Positions 1 to 13,720 of a stretch of DNA of 64,000 bases are shown here, in pieces. Source of the DNA: Xylocopa sonorina (lineage: Eukaryota > Arthropoda > Insecta > Hymenoptera > Apidae); the NCBI RefSeq assembly GCF_050948175.1, contig NW_027490109.1:1364001-1428000 (forward strand). Direction: 5' to 3'. Both the position numbers and the translations under genes were made by a program. The notes under the pieces are model-generated. The model saw nothing but the letters and a program-made list of their open reading frames with translations, was not told where the DNA came from and made no database searches. Position 1 is the stretch's first letter, and each line of letters opens with the position of its first letter.

Positions 1-3000
1 TCTTCAAATGAATGTAAATGCGACACTTCCTTGCTAGGAAATAGCGTTTGCAAATGTCTACCTATCGTAGCAATAGTGTTCTAATGCTTCTTAAAACGAG
101 ATATTGCATCTCATTTCTATGTTCCATGGTAAGATATAATATGATTTGCGAAGTATCATGTATTCCTCGTCTACACTTCAAATGAATGTAAATGCGACAC
201 TTCCTTGCAAGGAAATAGCGTTTGCAGATGTCTACGTATCGTAGCAATAGAGTTCTTATGATTCTTAAAACGCGATATCGCATCTCATTTCTATATTTCA
301 TGTTAAGATATAATATGATTTGCGAAGTGTTATGTATTCCTCGTCTACACTTCAAATGAATGTGAATGCGACACTTCCTCGCTAGGAAATAGCGTTCGCA
401 GATGTCTACGTATCGTAGCAATAGATTTCTAATGTTTCTTAAAACGCGATATCGCATCTCATTTCTATGTTTCATGGTAAGATATAATATGATTTGCGAA
501 GCGTCATGTATACCTCGTCTAATCTTCAAATGAATGTAAATGCGACACTTCCTTGCTAGGAAATAGTGTCTGCAGATGTCTAGGTATCGTGTCAATAGTG
601 TTCTAATGCTTCTTAAAACGCGATATCGCACCTCATTTCTATGTTTCATGGTAAGATATAATATGATTTGCGAAGTGTTATGTATTCCTCGCCTACACTT
701 CAAATGAATGTAAATGCGACACTTCTATGCTAGGAAATAGCGATTGCAGATGTCTACGTATCGTAGCAATAGAGTTCATATGCTTCTTAAAACGCGATAT
801 CGCATCTCATTTCTATGTTTTATGGTAAGATGTAATATGATTTGCGAAGTATCATGTATTCCTCGTCTACACTTCAAATGAATGTAAATGCGACACTTCC
901 TTGCTAGGAAATAGCGTCTGCAGATGTCTACGTATCGTAGCAATAGAGTTTATATGATTCTTAAAACGCGATATCGCATCTCATTTCTATGTTTCATGGT
1001 AAGATATAATATGATTTGCGAAGTGTTATGTATTCCTCGCCTACACTTCAAATGAATGTAAATGCGACACTTCTATGCTAGGAAATAGCGATTGCAGATG
1101 TCTACGTATCGTAGCAATAGAGTTCATATGCTTCTTAAAACGCGATATCGCATCTCATTTCTATGTTTTATGGTAAGATGTAATATGATTTGCGAAGTAT
1201 CATGTATTCCTCGTCTACACTTCAAATGAATGTAAATGCGATACTTCCTTGCAAGGAAATAGCGTCTGCAGATGTCTAGGTGTCGTAGCAATAGAGTTCT
1301 AAAACTTCTTAAAACGCGATATCGCATCTCATTTCTATGTTTCATGGTAAGATATAATATGATTTGCGAAGTATCATGTATTCCTCGTCTACACTTCAAA
1401 TGAATGTAAATGCGACACTTCCTTGCAAGGAAATAGCGTTTGCAGATGTCTACGTATCGAAGCAATAGGGTTCTAATGCTTCTTAAAACGAGATATCGCA
1501 TCTCAATTCTATGTTTCATGATAAGATGTAATATTCATTGCGATGTGTTATGTATTCCTCGCCTACACTTCAAATGAATGTAAATGCGACACTTCCTTGC
1601 AAGGAAATAGCGTTTGCAGATGTCTACGTATCGAAGCACTAGAGTTCAAATGCTTCCGAAAACGAGATATTGCATCTCATATCTATGTTTCATGATAAGA
1701 TATAATATTCATTGCGAAGTGTTATGCATTCCTCGTCTACGATTCAAATGGAAGTAAATGCGACACTTCCTTGCTAGGAAATAGCGTTTGCAGATGTCTA
1801 CGTATCGAAGCAATAGAGTTCAAATGCTTCTAAAAACAAGATATCGCATCTCAATTCTATGTTTCATGATAAGATGTAATATTCATTGCGAAGTGTTATG
1901 TATTCCTCGCCTACACTTCAAATGAATGTAAATGCGACACTTCCTTGCTAGGCAATAGCGTTTGCAGATGTCTACGTATCGAAGCAATAGAGTTCAAATG
2001 CTTCCTAAAACGAGATATTGCATCTCATATCTATGTTTCATGATAAGATATAATATTCATTGCGAAGTGTTATGCATTTCTCGTCTACGATTCAAACGGA
2101 TGTAAATGCGACACTTCCTTGCTAGGAAATAGCGTTTGCAGATGTCTACGTATCGAAGCAATAGAGTTCAAATGCTTCTAAAAACAAGATATCGCATCTC
2201 AATTCTATGTCTCATGATAAGATGTAATATTCATTGCGAAGTGTTATGTATTCCTCGCCTACACTTCAAGTGAATGTAAATGCGACACTTCCTTGCTAGG
2301 AAATAGCGTTTGCAGATGTCTACGTATCGAAGCAATACAGTTCAAATGCTTCTTAAAACGAGATATTGCATCTCATATCTATGTTTCCTGATAAGATATA
2401 ATATTCATTGCGAAGTGTTATGCATTCCTCGTCTACACTTCAAATGAATGTGAATGCGACACTTCCTTGCTAGGAAATAGCGTTTGCAGATGTCTACGTA
2501 TCGTAGCAATAGAGTTCTTATGATTCTTAAAACGCGATATCGCATCTCATTTCTTTGTTTCACGGTAAGATATAATATGATATGCGAAGTGTTATGTATT
2601 CCTCGTCTACACTACAAATGAATATGAATGCGACACTTCCTTGCAAGGAAATAGCGTTTGCAAATGTCTACGTATCGTAGCAATAGAGTTCTAATGCTTC
2701 TTAAAACGCGATATCGCATCTCATTACTATGTTGCATGATAAGATATAATATTCATTGTAAAGTGTTATGTATACCTCGTATTCACTTCAGAAGAATGTA
2801 AATGCGACACTTCCTTGCAAGGAAATAGCGTTTGCAGGTGTCTACGAATCGAAGCAATAGAGTTCAAGTGCTTCTTAAAACGAGATATCGCATCACATAT
2901 CTATGTTTCATGATAAGATATAATATTCATTGCGAAGTGTTATGCATTCCTCGTCTACGATTCAAATGAATGTAACTGCGATACTTCCTTGCAAGGAAAT

Positions 3001-6000
3001 AGTGCTTGCAGATGTCTACGTATCGTAGGAATAGATTTCTAATGCTTCTTAAAACGCGATATCGCAACTCTTTTCTATGTTCCATGGTAAGATATAATAT
3101 GATTTGCGAAGTGTTATGTATTCCTCGTCTACACTTCAAATGAATGTAAATGCGACACTTCCTTGCAAGGAAATAGCGTCTGCAGATGTCTACGTATCGT
3201 AGGAATAGATTTCTAATGCTTCTTAAAACGCGATATCGCATCTCATTTCTATGTTTCATGGTAAGATATAATATGATTTGCGAAGCGTCATGTATTCCTC
3301 GTCTACTCTTCAAATGAATGTAAATGCGACACTTCCTTGCTAGGAAATAGCGTTTGCAGATGTCTACGTATCGTAGCAATAGAGTTCTAATGCTTCTTAA
3401 AACGAGATATTGCATCTCATTTCTATGTTTCATGGTAAGATATAATATGATTTGCGAAGTGTCATGTATTCCTCGTCTACACTTCAAATGAATGTAAATG
3501 CGACACTTCCTTGCTAGGAAATAGCGTCTGCAGATGTCTAGGTATCGTAGCAATAGAGTTCTAAAACTTCTTAAAACGCGATATCGCATCTCATTACTAT
3601 GTTGCATGATAAGATATAATATTCATTGTAAAGTGTTATGTATACCTCGTATTCACTTCAGAAGAATGTAAATGCGACACTTCCTTGCAAGGAAATAGCG
3701 TTTGCAGGTGTCTACGAATCGAAGCAATAGAGTTCAAATGCTTCTTAAAACGAGATATCGCATCACATATCTATGTTTCATGATAAGATATAATATTCAT
3801 TGCGAAGTGTTATGCATTCCTCGTCTACGATTCAAATGAATGTAACTGCGATACTTCCTTGCAAGGAAATAGCGCTTGCAGATGTCTACGTATCGTAGGA
3901 AAAGATTTCTAATGCTTCTTAAAACGCGATATCGCATCTCTTTTCTATGTTCCATGGTAAGATATAATATGATTTGCGAAGTGTTATGTATTCCTCGTCT
4001 ACACTTCAAATGAATGTAAATGCGACACTTCCTTGCAAGGAAATAGCGTCTGCAGATGTCTACGTATCGTAGGAATAGATATCTAATGCTTCTTAAAACG
4101 CGATATCGCATCTCATTTCTATGTTTCATGGTAAGATATAATATGATTTGCGAAGCGTCATGTATTCCTCGTCTACTCTTCAAATGAATGTAAATGCGAC
4201 ACTTCCTTGCTAGGAAATAGCGTTTGCAGATGTCTACGTATCGTAGCAATAGAGTTCTAATGCTGCTTAAAACGAGATATTGCATCTCATTTCTATGTTT
4301 CATGGTAAGATATAATATGATTTGCGAAGTGTCATGTATTCCTCGTCTACACTTCAAATGAATGTAAATGCGACACTTCCTTGCTAGGAAATAGCGTCTG
4401 CAGATGTCTAGGTATCGTAGCAATAGAGTTCTAAAACTTCTTAAAACGCGATATCGCATCTCATTACTATGTTGCATGATAAGATATAATATTCATTGTA
4501 AAGTGTTATGTATACCTCGTATTCACTTCAGAAGAATGTAAATGCGACACTTCCTTGCAAGGAAATAGCGTTTGCAGGTGTCTACGAATCGAAGCAATAG
4601 AGTTCAAGTGCTTCTTAAAACGAGATATCGCATCACATACCTATGTTTCATGATAAGATATAATATTCATTGCGAAGTGTTATGCATTCCTCGCCTACGA
4701 TTCAAATGAATGTAACTGCGATACTTCCTTGCAAGGAAATAGTGCTTGCAGATGTCTACGTATCGTAGGAATAGATTTCTAATGCTTCTTAAAACGCGAT
4801 ATCGCAACTCTTTTCTATGTTCCATGGTAAGATATAATATGATTTGCGAAGTGTTATGTATTCCTCGTCTACACTTCAAATGAATGTAAATGCGACACTT
4901 CCTTGCAAGGAAATAGCGTCTGCAGATGTCTACGTATCGTAGGAATAGATTTCTAATGCTTCTTAAAACGCGATATCGCATCTCATTTCTATGTTTCATG
5001 GTAAGATATAATATGATTTGCGAAGCGTCATGTATTCCTCGTCTACTCTTCAAATGAATGTAAATGCGACACTTCCTTGCTAGGAAATAGCGTTTGCAGA
5101 TGTCTACGTATCGTAGCAATAGAGTTCTAATGCTTCTTAAAACGAGATATTGCATCTCATTTCTATGTTTCATGGTAAGATATAATATGATTTGCGAAGT
5201 GTCATGTATTCCTCGTCTACACTTCAAATGAATGTAAATGCGACACTTCCTTGCTAGGAAATAACGTCTGCAGATGTCTAGGTATCGTAGCAATAGAGTT
5301 CTAAAACTTCTTAAAACGCGATATCGCATCTCATTTCTATGTTTCATGACAAGATGTAATATTCATTGCGAAGTGTTATGTATTCCTCGCCTACACTTCA
5401 AATGAATGTAAATGCGACACTTCCTTGCTAGGAAATAGCATTTGCAGATGTCTACGTATCGAAGCTATAGAGTTCAAATGCTTCTTAAAACGAGATATTG
5501 CATCTCATATCTATGTTTCCTGATAAGATATAATATTCATTGCGAAGTGTTATGCATTCCTCGTCTACGATTCAAATGAATGTAAATGCGACACTTCCTT
5601 GCAAGGAAATAGCGTCTGCAGATGTCTACGTATCGTAACAATAGATTTCTAATGCTTCTTAAAACGCGATATCGCATCTCATTTCTATGCTTCATGGTAA
5701 GATATAATAGGATTTGCGAAGCGTCATGGATTCCTCGTCTACTCTTCAAATGAATGTAAATGCGGCACTTCCTTGCTAGGAAATAGCGTCTGCAGATGTC
5801 TAGGTATCGTAGCAATAGAGTTCTAATGCTTCTTAAAACGCGATATCGCATCTCATTTCTATGTTTCATGGTAAGATATAATATGATTTGCGAAGTGTTA
5901 TGTATTCCTCGTCTACACTTCAAATGAATGTAAATGCGACACTTCCTTGCAAGGAAATAGCTATTGCAGATGTCTACGTATCGTAGCAATAGAGTTCAAA

Positions 6001-7482
6001 TGCTTCTAAAAATAAGATATCGCATCTCAATTCTATGTTCCATGGTAAGATATAACATGATTTGCGAAGTGTTATGTATTCCTCGTCTACACTTCAAATG
6101 AATGTAAATGCGAGACTTCCTTGCTACGAAATAGCGTCTGCAGATGTCTAGGTATCGTAGCAATAGTGTTCTAATGCTTCTTAAAACGCGATATCGCATC
6201 TCATTTCTATGTTTCATGGTAAGATATAATATGATTTGCGAAGTGTCATGTATTCCTCGTCTACACTTCAAATGAATGTAAATGCGACACTTCCTTGCTA
6301 GGAAATAGCGTTTGCAGATGTCTACGTATCGTTGCAATAGCTTTCTAATGCTCCTTAAAACGCGATATCGAATCTCATTTCTATGTTTCATGGTAAGATA
6401 TAACATGGTTTGCGAAGTGTTATGTATTCCTCGTCTACACTTCAAATGAATGTGAATGCGATACTTTCTCGCTAGGAAATAGCGTTTGCAGATGTATACG
6501 TATCGTAGCAATACCTTTCTAATGCTTCTTAAAACGCGATATCGCATCTCATTTCTATGTTTCATGGTAAGATATAACATGATTTGCGAAGTCTCATGTA
6601 TTCCTCGTCTACACTTCAAATGAATGTGAATGCGACGCTTCCTCGCTAGGAAATAGCGTCTGCAGATGTCTAGGTATCGAAGCAATAGAGTTCAAATGCT
6701 TCTTAAAACGAGATATTGCATCTCATATCTATGTTTCCTGATATGATATAATATTCATTGCGAAGTGTTATGCATTCCTCGTCTACGATTCAAATGAATG
6801 TAAATGCGACACTTGCTTGCAAGGAAATAGCGTTTGCAGATGTCTACGTATCGTTGCAATAGAGTTCTTATGATTCTTAAAAGGCGATATCGCATCTCAT
6901 TTCTATGTTTCATGGTAAGATATAATATGATTTGCGAAGTGTTATGTATTCCTCGTCTACACTTCAAATGAATGTGAATGCGACACTTCCTCGCCAGGAA
7001 ATAGCGTTTGCAGATGTCTACGTATCGTAGCAATAGATTTCTAATCTTTCTTAAAACGCGATATCGCATCTCATTTCTATGTTTCATGGTAAGATATAAT
7101 ATGATTTGCGAAGCGTCATGTATTCCTCGTCTAATCTTCAAATGAATGTAAATGCGACACTTCCTTGCTAGGAAATAGCGTCTGCAGATGTCTAGGTATC
7201 GTATCAATAGCTTTCTAATGCTTCTTAAAACGCGATATCGAATATCATTTCTATGTTTCATGGTAAGATATAATATTCATTACTAAGTGTTATGCATTCC
7301 TCGTCTACGATTCAAATGAATGTAAATGCGACACTTCCTTGCAAGGAAATAGCGTCTGCAGATGTCTACGTATCGTAGGAATAGATTTCTAATGCTTCTT
7401 AAAACGCGATATCGCATCTCATTTCTATGTTTCATGGTAAGATATAATATGATTTGCGAAGCGTCATGTATTCCTCGTCTAC
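1..7482. repeat. Large tandem duplication of satellite, copy 1 (43 monomers)
   Basis: Positions 1 onward recur from 7483 with an offset of exactly 7482 bp (43 x 174). The match is nearly perfect over kilobases. I saw only scattered single-base differences, for example 1098 (a) against 8580 (t). The left edge of the window coincides with the start of the repeat only by chance of windowing, so the true unit may extend further left. Confidence 0.9.
2726..5335. repeat. 870-bp higher-order repeat, three copies
   Basis: Three consecutive 870-bp units (5 x 174 bp) at 2726-3595, 3596-4465 and 4466-5335. Each opens with the diagnostic variant ACTATGTTGCATGATAAG and carries the atypical monomer with TATACCTCGTATTCACTTCAG. 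Copies differ at only a few bases, while neighbouring monomers inside one unit differ much more. That is the hallmark of a higher-order repeat homogenised as a 5-mer. Confidence 0.9.
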
Positions 7483-10400
7483 TCTTCAAATGAATGTAAA
7501 TGCGACACTTCCTTGCTAGGAAATAGCGTTTGCAAATGTCTACCTATCGTAGCAATAGTGTTCTAATGCTTCTTAAAACGAGATATTGCATCTCATTTCT
7601 ATGTTCCATGGTAAGATATAATATGATTTGCGAAGTATCATGTATTCCTCGTCTACACTTCAAATGAATGTAAATGCGACACTTCCTTGCAAGGAAATAG
7701 CGTTTGCAGATGTCTACGTATCGTAGCAATAGAGTTCTTATGATTCTTAAAACGCGATATCGCATCTCATTTCTATATTTCATGTTAAGATATAATATGA
7801 TTTGCGAAGTGTTATGTATTCCTCGTCTACACTTCAAATGAATGTGAATGCGACACTTCCTCGCTAGGAAATAGCGTTCGCAGATGTCTACGTATCGTAG
7901 CAATAGATTTCTAATGTTTCTTAAAACGCGATATCGCATCTCATTTCTATGTTTCATGGTAAGATATAATATGATTTGCGAAGCGTCATGTATACCTCGT
8001 CTAATCTTCAAATGAATGTAAATGCGACACTTCCTTGCTAGGAAATAGTGTCTGCAGATGTCTAGGTATCGTGTCAATAGTGTTCTAATGCTTCTTAAAA
8101 CGCGATATCGCACCTCATTTCTATGTTTCATGGTAAGATATAATATGATTTGCGAAGTGTTATGTATTCCTCGCCTACACTTCAAATGAATGTAAATGCG
8201 ACACTTCTATGCTAGGAAATAGCGATTGCAGATGTCTACGTATCGTAGCAATAGAGTTCATATGCTTCTTAAAACGCGATATCGCATCTCATTTCTATGT
8301 TTTATGGTAAGATGTAATATGATTTGCGAAGTATCATGTATTCCTCGTCTACACTTCAAATGAATGTAAATGCGACACTTCCTTGCTAGGAAATAGCGTC
8401 TGCAGATGTCTACGTATCGTAGCAATAGAGTTTATATGATTCTTAAAACGCGATATCGCATCTCATTTCTATGTTTCATGGTAAGATATAATATGATTTG
8501 CGAAGTGTTATGTATTCCTCGCCTACACTTCAAATGAATGTAAATGCGACACTTCTATGCTAGGAAATAGCGATTGCAGTTGTCTACGTATCGTAGCAAT
8601 AGAGTTCATATGCTTCTTAAAACGCGATATCGCATCTCATTTCTATGTTTTATGGTAAGATGTAATATGATTTGCGAAGTATCATGTATTCCTCGTCTAC
8701 ACTTCAAATGAATGTAAATGCGATACTTCCTTGCAAGGAAATAGCGTCTGCAGATGTCTAGGTGTCGTAGCAATAGAGTTCTAAAACTTCTTAAAACGCG
8801 ATATCGCATCTCATTTCTATGTTTCATGGTAAGATATAATATGATTTGCGAAGTATCATGTATTCCTCGTCTACACTTCAAATGAATGTAAATGCGACAC
8901 TTCCTTGCAAGGAAATAGCGTTTGCAGATGTCTACGTATCGAAGCAATAGGGTTCTAATGCTTCTTAAAACGAGATATCGCATCTCAATTCTATGTTTCA
9001 TGATAAGATGTAATATTCATTGCGATGTGTTATGTATTCCTCGCCTACACTTCAAATGAATGTAAATGCGACACTTCCTTGCAAGGAAATAGCGTTTGCA
9101 GATGTCTACGTATCGAAGCAATAGAGTTCAAATGCTTCCGAAAACGAGATATTGCATCTCATATCTATGTTTCATGATAAGATATAATATTCATTGCGAA
9201 GTGTTATGCATTCCTCGTCTACGATTCAAATGGAAGTAAATGCGACACTTCCTTGCTAGGAAATAGCGTTTGCAGATGTCTACGTATCGAAGCAATAGAG
9301 TTCAAATGCTTCTAAAAACAAGATATCGCATCTCAATTCTATGTTTCATGATAAGATGTAATATTCATTGCGAAGTGTTATGTATTCCTCGCCTACACTT
9401 CAAATGAATGTAAATGCGACACTTCCTTGCTAGGCAATAGCGTTTGCAGATGTCTACGTATCGAAGCAATAGAGTTCAAATGCTTCCTAAAACGAGATAT
9501 TGCATCTCATATCTATGTTTCATGATAAGATATAATATTCATTGCGAAGTGTTATGCATTTCTCGTCTACGATTCAAACGGATGTAAATGCGACACTTCC
9601 TTGCTAGGAAATAGCGTTTGCAGATGTCTACGTATCGAAGCAATAGAGTTCAAATGCTTCTAAAAACAAGATATCGCATCTCAATTCTATGTCTCATGAT
9701 AAGATGTAATATTCATTGCGAAGTGTTATGTATTCCTCGCCTACACTTCAAGTGAATGTAAATGCGACACTTCCTTGCTAGGAAATAGCGTTTGCAGATG
9801 TCTACGTATCGAAGCAATACAGTTCAAATGCTTCTTAAAACGAGATATTGCATCTCATATCTATGTTTCCTGATAAGATATAATATTCATTGCGAAGTGT
9901 TATGCATTCCTCGTCTACACTTCAAATGAATGTGAATGCGACACTTCCTTGCTAGGAAATAGCGTTTGCAGATGTCTACGTATCGTAGCAATAGAGTTCT
10001 TATGATTCTTAAAACGCGATATCGCATCTCATTTCTTTGTTTCACGGTAAGATATAATATGATTTGCGAAGTGTTATGTATTCCTCGTCTACACTTCAAA
10101 TGAATGTAAATGCGACACTTCCTTGCAAGGAAATAGCGTCTGCAGATGTCTACGTATCGTAGGAATAGATTTCTAATGCTTCTTAAAACGCGATATCGCA
10201 TCTCATTTCTATGTTTCATGGTAAGATATAATATGATTTGCGAAGCGTCATGTATTCCTCGTCTACTCTTCAAATGAATGTAAATGCGACACTTCCTTGC
10301 TAGGAAATAGCGTTTGCAGATGTCTACGTATCGTAGCAATAGAGTTCTAATGCTTCTTAAAACGAGATATTGCATCTCATTTCTATGTTTCATGGTAAGA

Positions 10401-13400
10401 TATAATATGATTTGCGAAGTGTCATGTATTCCTCGTCTACACTTCAAATGAATGTAAATGCGACACTTCCTTGCTAGGAAATAGCGTCTGCAGATGTCTA
10501 GGTATCGTAGCAATAGAGTTCTAAAACTTCTTAAAACGCGATATCGCATCTCATTACTATGTTGCATGATAAGATATAATATTCATTGTAAAGTGTTATG
10601 TATACCTCGTATTCACTTCAGAAGAATGTAAATGCGACACTTCCTTGCAAGGAAATAGCGTTTGCAGGTGTCTACGAATCGAAGCAATAGAGTTCAAATG
10701 CTTCTTAAAACGAGATATCGCATCACATATCTATGTTTCATGATAAGATATAATATTCATTGCGAAGTGTTATGCATTCCTCGTCTACGATTCAAATGAA
10801 TGTAACTGCGATACTTCCTTGCAAGGAAATAGCGCTTGCAGATGTCTACGTATCGTAGGAAAAGATTTCTAATGCTTCTTAAAACGCGATATCGCATCTC
10901 TTTTCTATGTTCCATGGTAAGATATAATATGATTTGCGAAGTGTTATGTATTCCTCGTCTACACTTCAAATGAATGTAAATGCGACACTTCCTTGCAAGG
11001 AAATAGCGTCTGCAGATGTCTACGTATCGTAGGAATAGATATCTAATGCTTCTTAAAACGCGATATCGCATCTCATTTCTATGTTTCATGGTAAGATATA
11101 ATATGATTTGCGAAGTGTCATGTATTCCTCGTCTACACTTCAAATGAATGTAAATGCGACACTTCCTTGCTAGGAAATAGCGTCTGCAGATGTCTAGGTA
11201 TCGTAGCAATAGAGTTCTAAAACTTCTTAAAACGCGATATCGCATCTCATTACTATGTTGCATGATAAGATATAATATTCATTGTAAAGTGTTATGTATA
11301 CCTCGTATTCACTTCAGAAGAATGTAAATGCGACACTTCCTTGCAAGGAAATAGCGTTTGCAGGTGTCTACGAATCGAAGCAATAGAGTTCAAGTGCTTC
11401 TTAAAACGAGATATCGCATCACATATCTATGTTTCATGATAAGATATAATATTCATTGCGAAGTGTTATGCATTCCTCGCCTACGATTCAAATGAATGTA
11501 ACTGCGATACTTCCTTGCAAGGAAATAGTGCTTGCAGATGTCTACGTATCGTAGGAATAGATTTCTAATGCTTCTTAAAACGCGATATCGCAACTCTTTT
11601 CTATGTTCCATGGTAAGATATAATATGATTTGCGAAGTGTTATGTATTCCTCGTCTACACTTCAAATGAATGTAAATGCGACACTTCCTTGCAAGGAAAT
11701 AGCGTCTGCAGATGTCTACGTATCGTAGGAATAGATTTCTAATGCTTCTTAAAACGCGATATCGCATCTCATTTCTATGTTTCATGGTAAGATATAATAT
11801 GATTTGCGAAGCGTCATGTATTCCTCGTCTACTCTTCAAATGAATGTAAATGCGACACTTCCTTGCTAGGAAATAGCGTTTGCAGATGTCTACGTATCGT
11901 AGCAATAGAGTTCTAATGCTTCTTAAAACGAGATATTGCATCTCATTTCTATGTTTCATGGTAAGATATAATATGATTTGCGAAGTGTCATGTATTCCTC
12001 GTCTACACTTCAAATGAATGTAAATGCGACACTTCCTTGCTAGGAAATAACGTCTGCAGATGTCTAGGTATCGTAGCAATAGAGTTCTAAAACTTCTTAA
12101 AACGCGATATCGCATCTCATTTCTATGTTTCATGACAAGATGTAATATTCATTGCGAAGTGTTATGTATTCCTCGCCTACACTTCAAATGAATGTAAATG
12201 CGACACTTCCTTGCTAGGAAATAGCATTTGCAGATGTCTACGTATCGAAGCTATAGAGTTCAAATGCTTCTTAAAACGAGATATTGCATCTCATATCTAT
12301 GTTTCCTGATAAGATATAATATTCATTGCGAAGTGTTATGCATTCCTCGTCTACGATTCAAATGAATGTAAATGCGACACTTCCTTGCAAGGAAATAGCG
12401 TCTGCAGATGTCTACGTATCGTAACAATAGATTTCTAATGCTTCTTAAAACGCGATATCGCATCTCATTTCTATGCTTCATGGTAAGATATAATAGGATT
12501 TGCGAAGCGTCATGGATTCCTCGTCTACTCTTCAAATGAATGTAAATGCGGCACTTCCTTGCTAGGAAATAGCGTCTGCAGATGTCTAGGTATCGTAGCA
12601 ATAGAGTTCTAATGCTTCTTAAAACGCGATATCGCATCTCATTTCTATGTTTCATGGTAAGATATAATATGATTTGCGAAGTGTTATGTATTCCTCGTCT
12701 ACACTTCAAATGAATGTAAATGCGACACTTCCTTGCAAGGAAATAGCTATTGCAGATGTCTACGTATCGTAGCAATAGAGTTCAAATGCTTCTAAAAATA
12801 AGATATCGCATCTCAATTCTATGTTCCATGGTAAGATATAACATGATTTGCGAAGTGTTATGTATTCCTCGTCTACACTTCAAATGAATGTAAATGCGAG
12901 ACTTCCTTGCTACGAAATAGCGTCTGCAGATGTCTAGGTATCGTAGCAATAGTGTTCTAATGCTTCTTAAAACGCGATATCGCATCTCATTTCTATGTTT
13001 CATGGTAAGATATAATATGATTTGCGAAGTGTCATGTATTCCTCGTCTACACTTCAAATGAATGTAAATGCGACACTTCCTTGCTAGGAAATAGCGTTTG
13101 CAGATGTCTACGTATCGTTGCAATAGCTTTCTAATGCTCCTTAAAACGCGATATCGAATCTCATTTCTATGTTTCATGGTAAGATATAACATGGTTTGCG
13201 AAGTGTTATGTATTCCTCGTCTACACTTCAAATGAATGTGAATGCGATACTTTCTCGCTAGGAAATAGCGTTTGCAGATGTATACGTATCGTAGCAATAC
13301 CTTTCTAATGCTTCTTAAAACGCGATATCGCATCTCATTTCTATGTTTCATGGTAAGATATAACATGATTTGCGAAGTCTCATGTATTCCTCGTCTACAC

Positions 13401-13720
13401 TTCAAATGAATGTGAATGCGACGCTTCCTCGCTAGGAAATAGCGTCTGCAGATGTCTAGGTATCGAAGCAATAGAGTTCAAATGCTTCTTAAAACGAGAT
13501 ATTGCATCTCATATCTATGTTTCCTGATATGATATAATATTCATTGCGAAGTGTTATGCATTCCTCGTCTACGATTCAAATGAATGTAAATGCGACACTT
13601 GCTTGCAAGGAAATAGCGTTTGCAGATGTCTACGTATCGTTGCAATAGAGTTCTTATGATTCTTAAAAGGCGATATCGCATCTCATTTCTATGTTTCATG
13701 GTAAGATATAATATGATTTG
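7483..13720. repeat. Large tandem duplication of satellite, copy 2 (with monomer deletions)
   Basis: Second copy of the 1-7482 segment. The offset to copy 1 is 7482 bp up to about 10065, then 6960 bp, then 6786 bp from about 11250 on. Copy 2 therefore lacks exactly three and then exactly one monomer relative to copy 1 (or copy 1 gained them). Similarity to copy 1 ends near 13720, where TGTGAAGTATTATG replaces TGCGAAGTGTTATG. Gains and losses in whole monomers point to unequal exchange in register. Confidence 0.85.
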
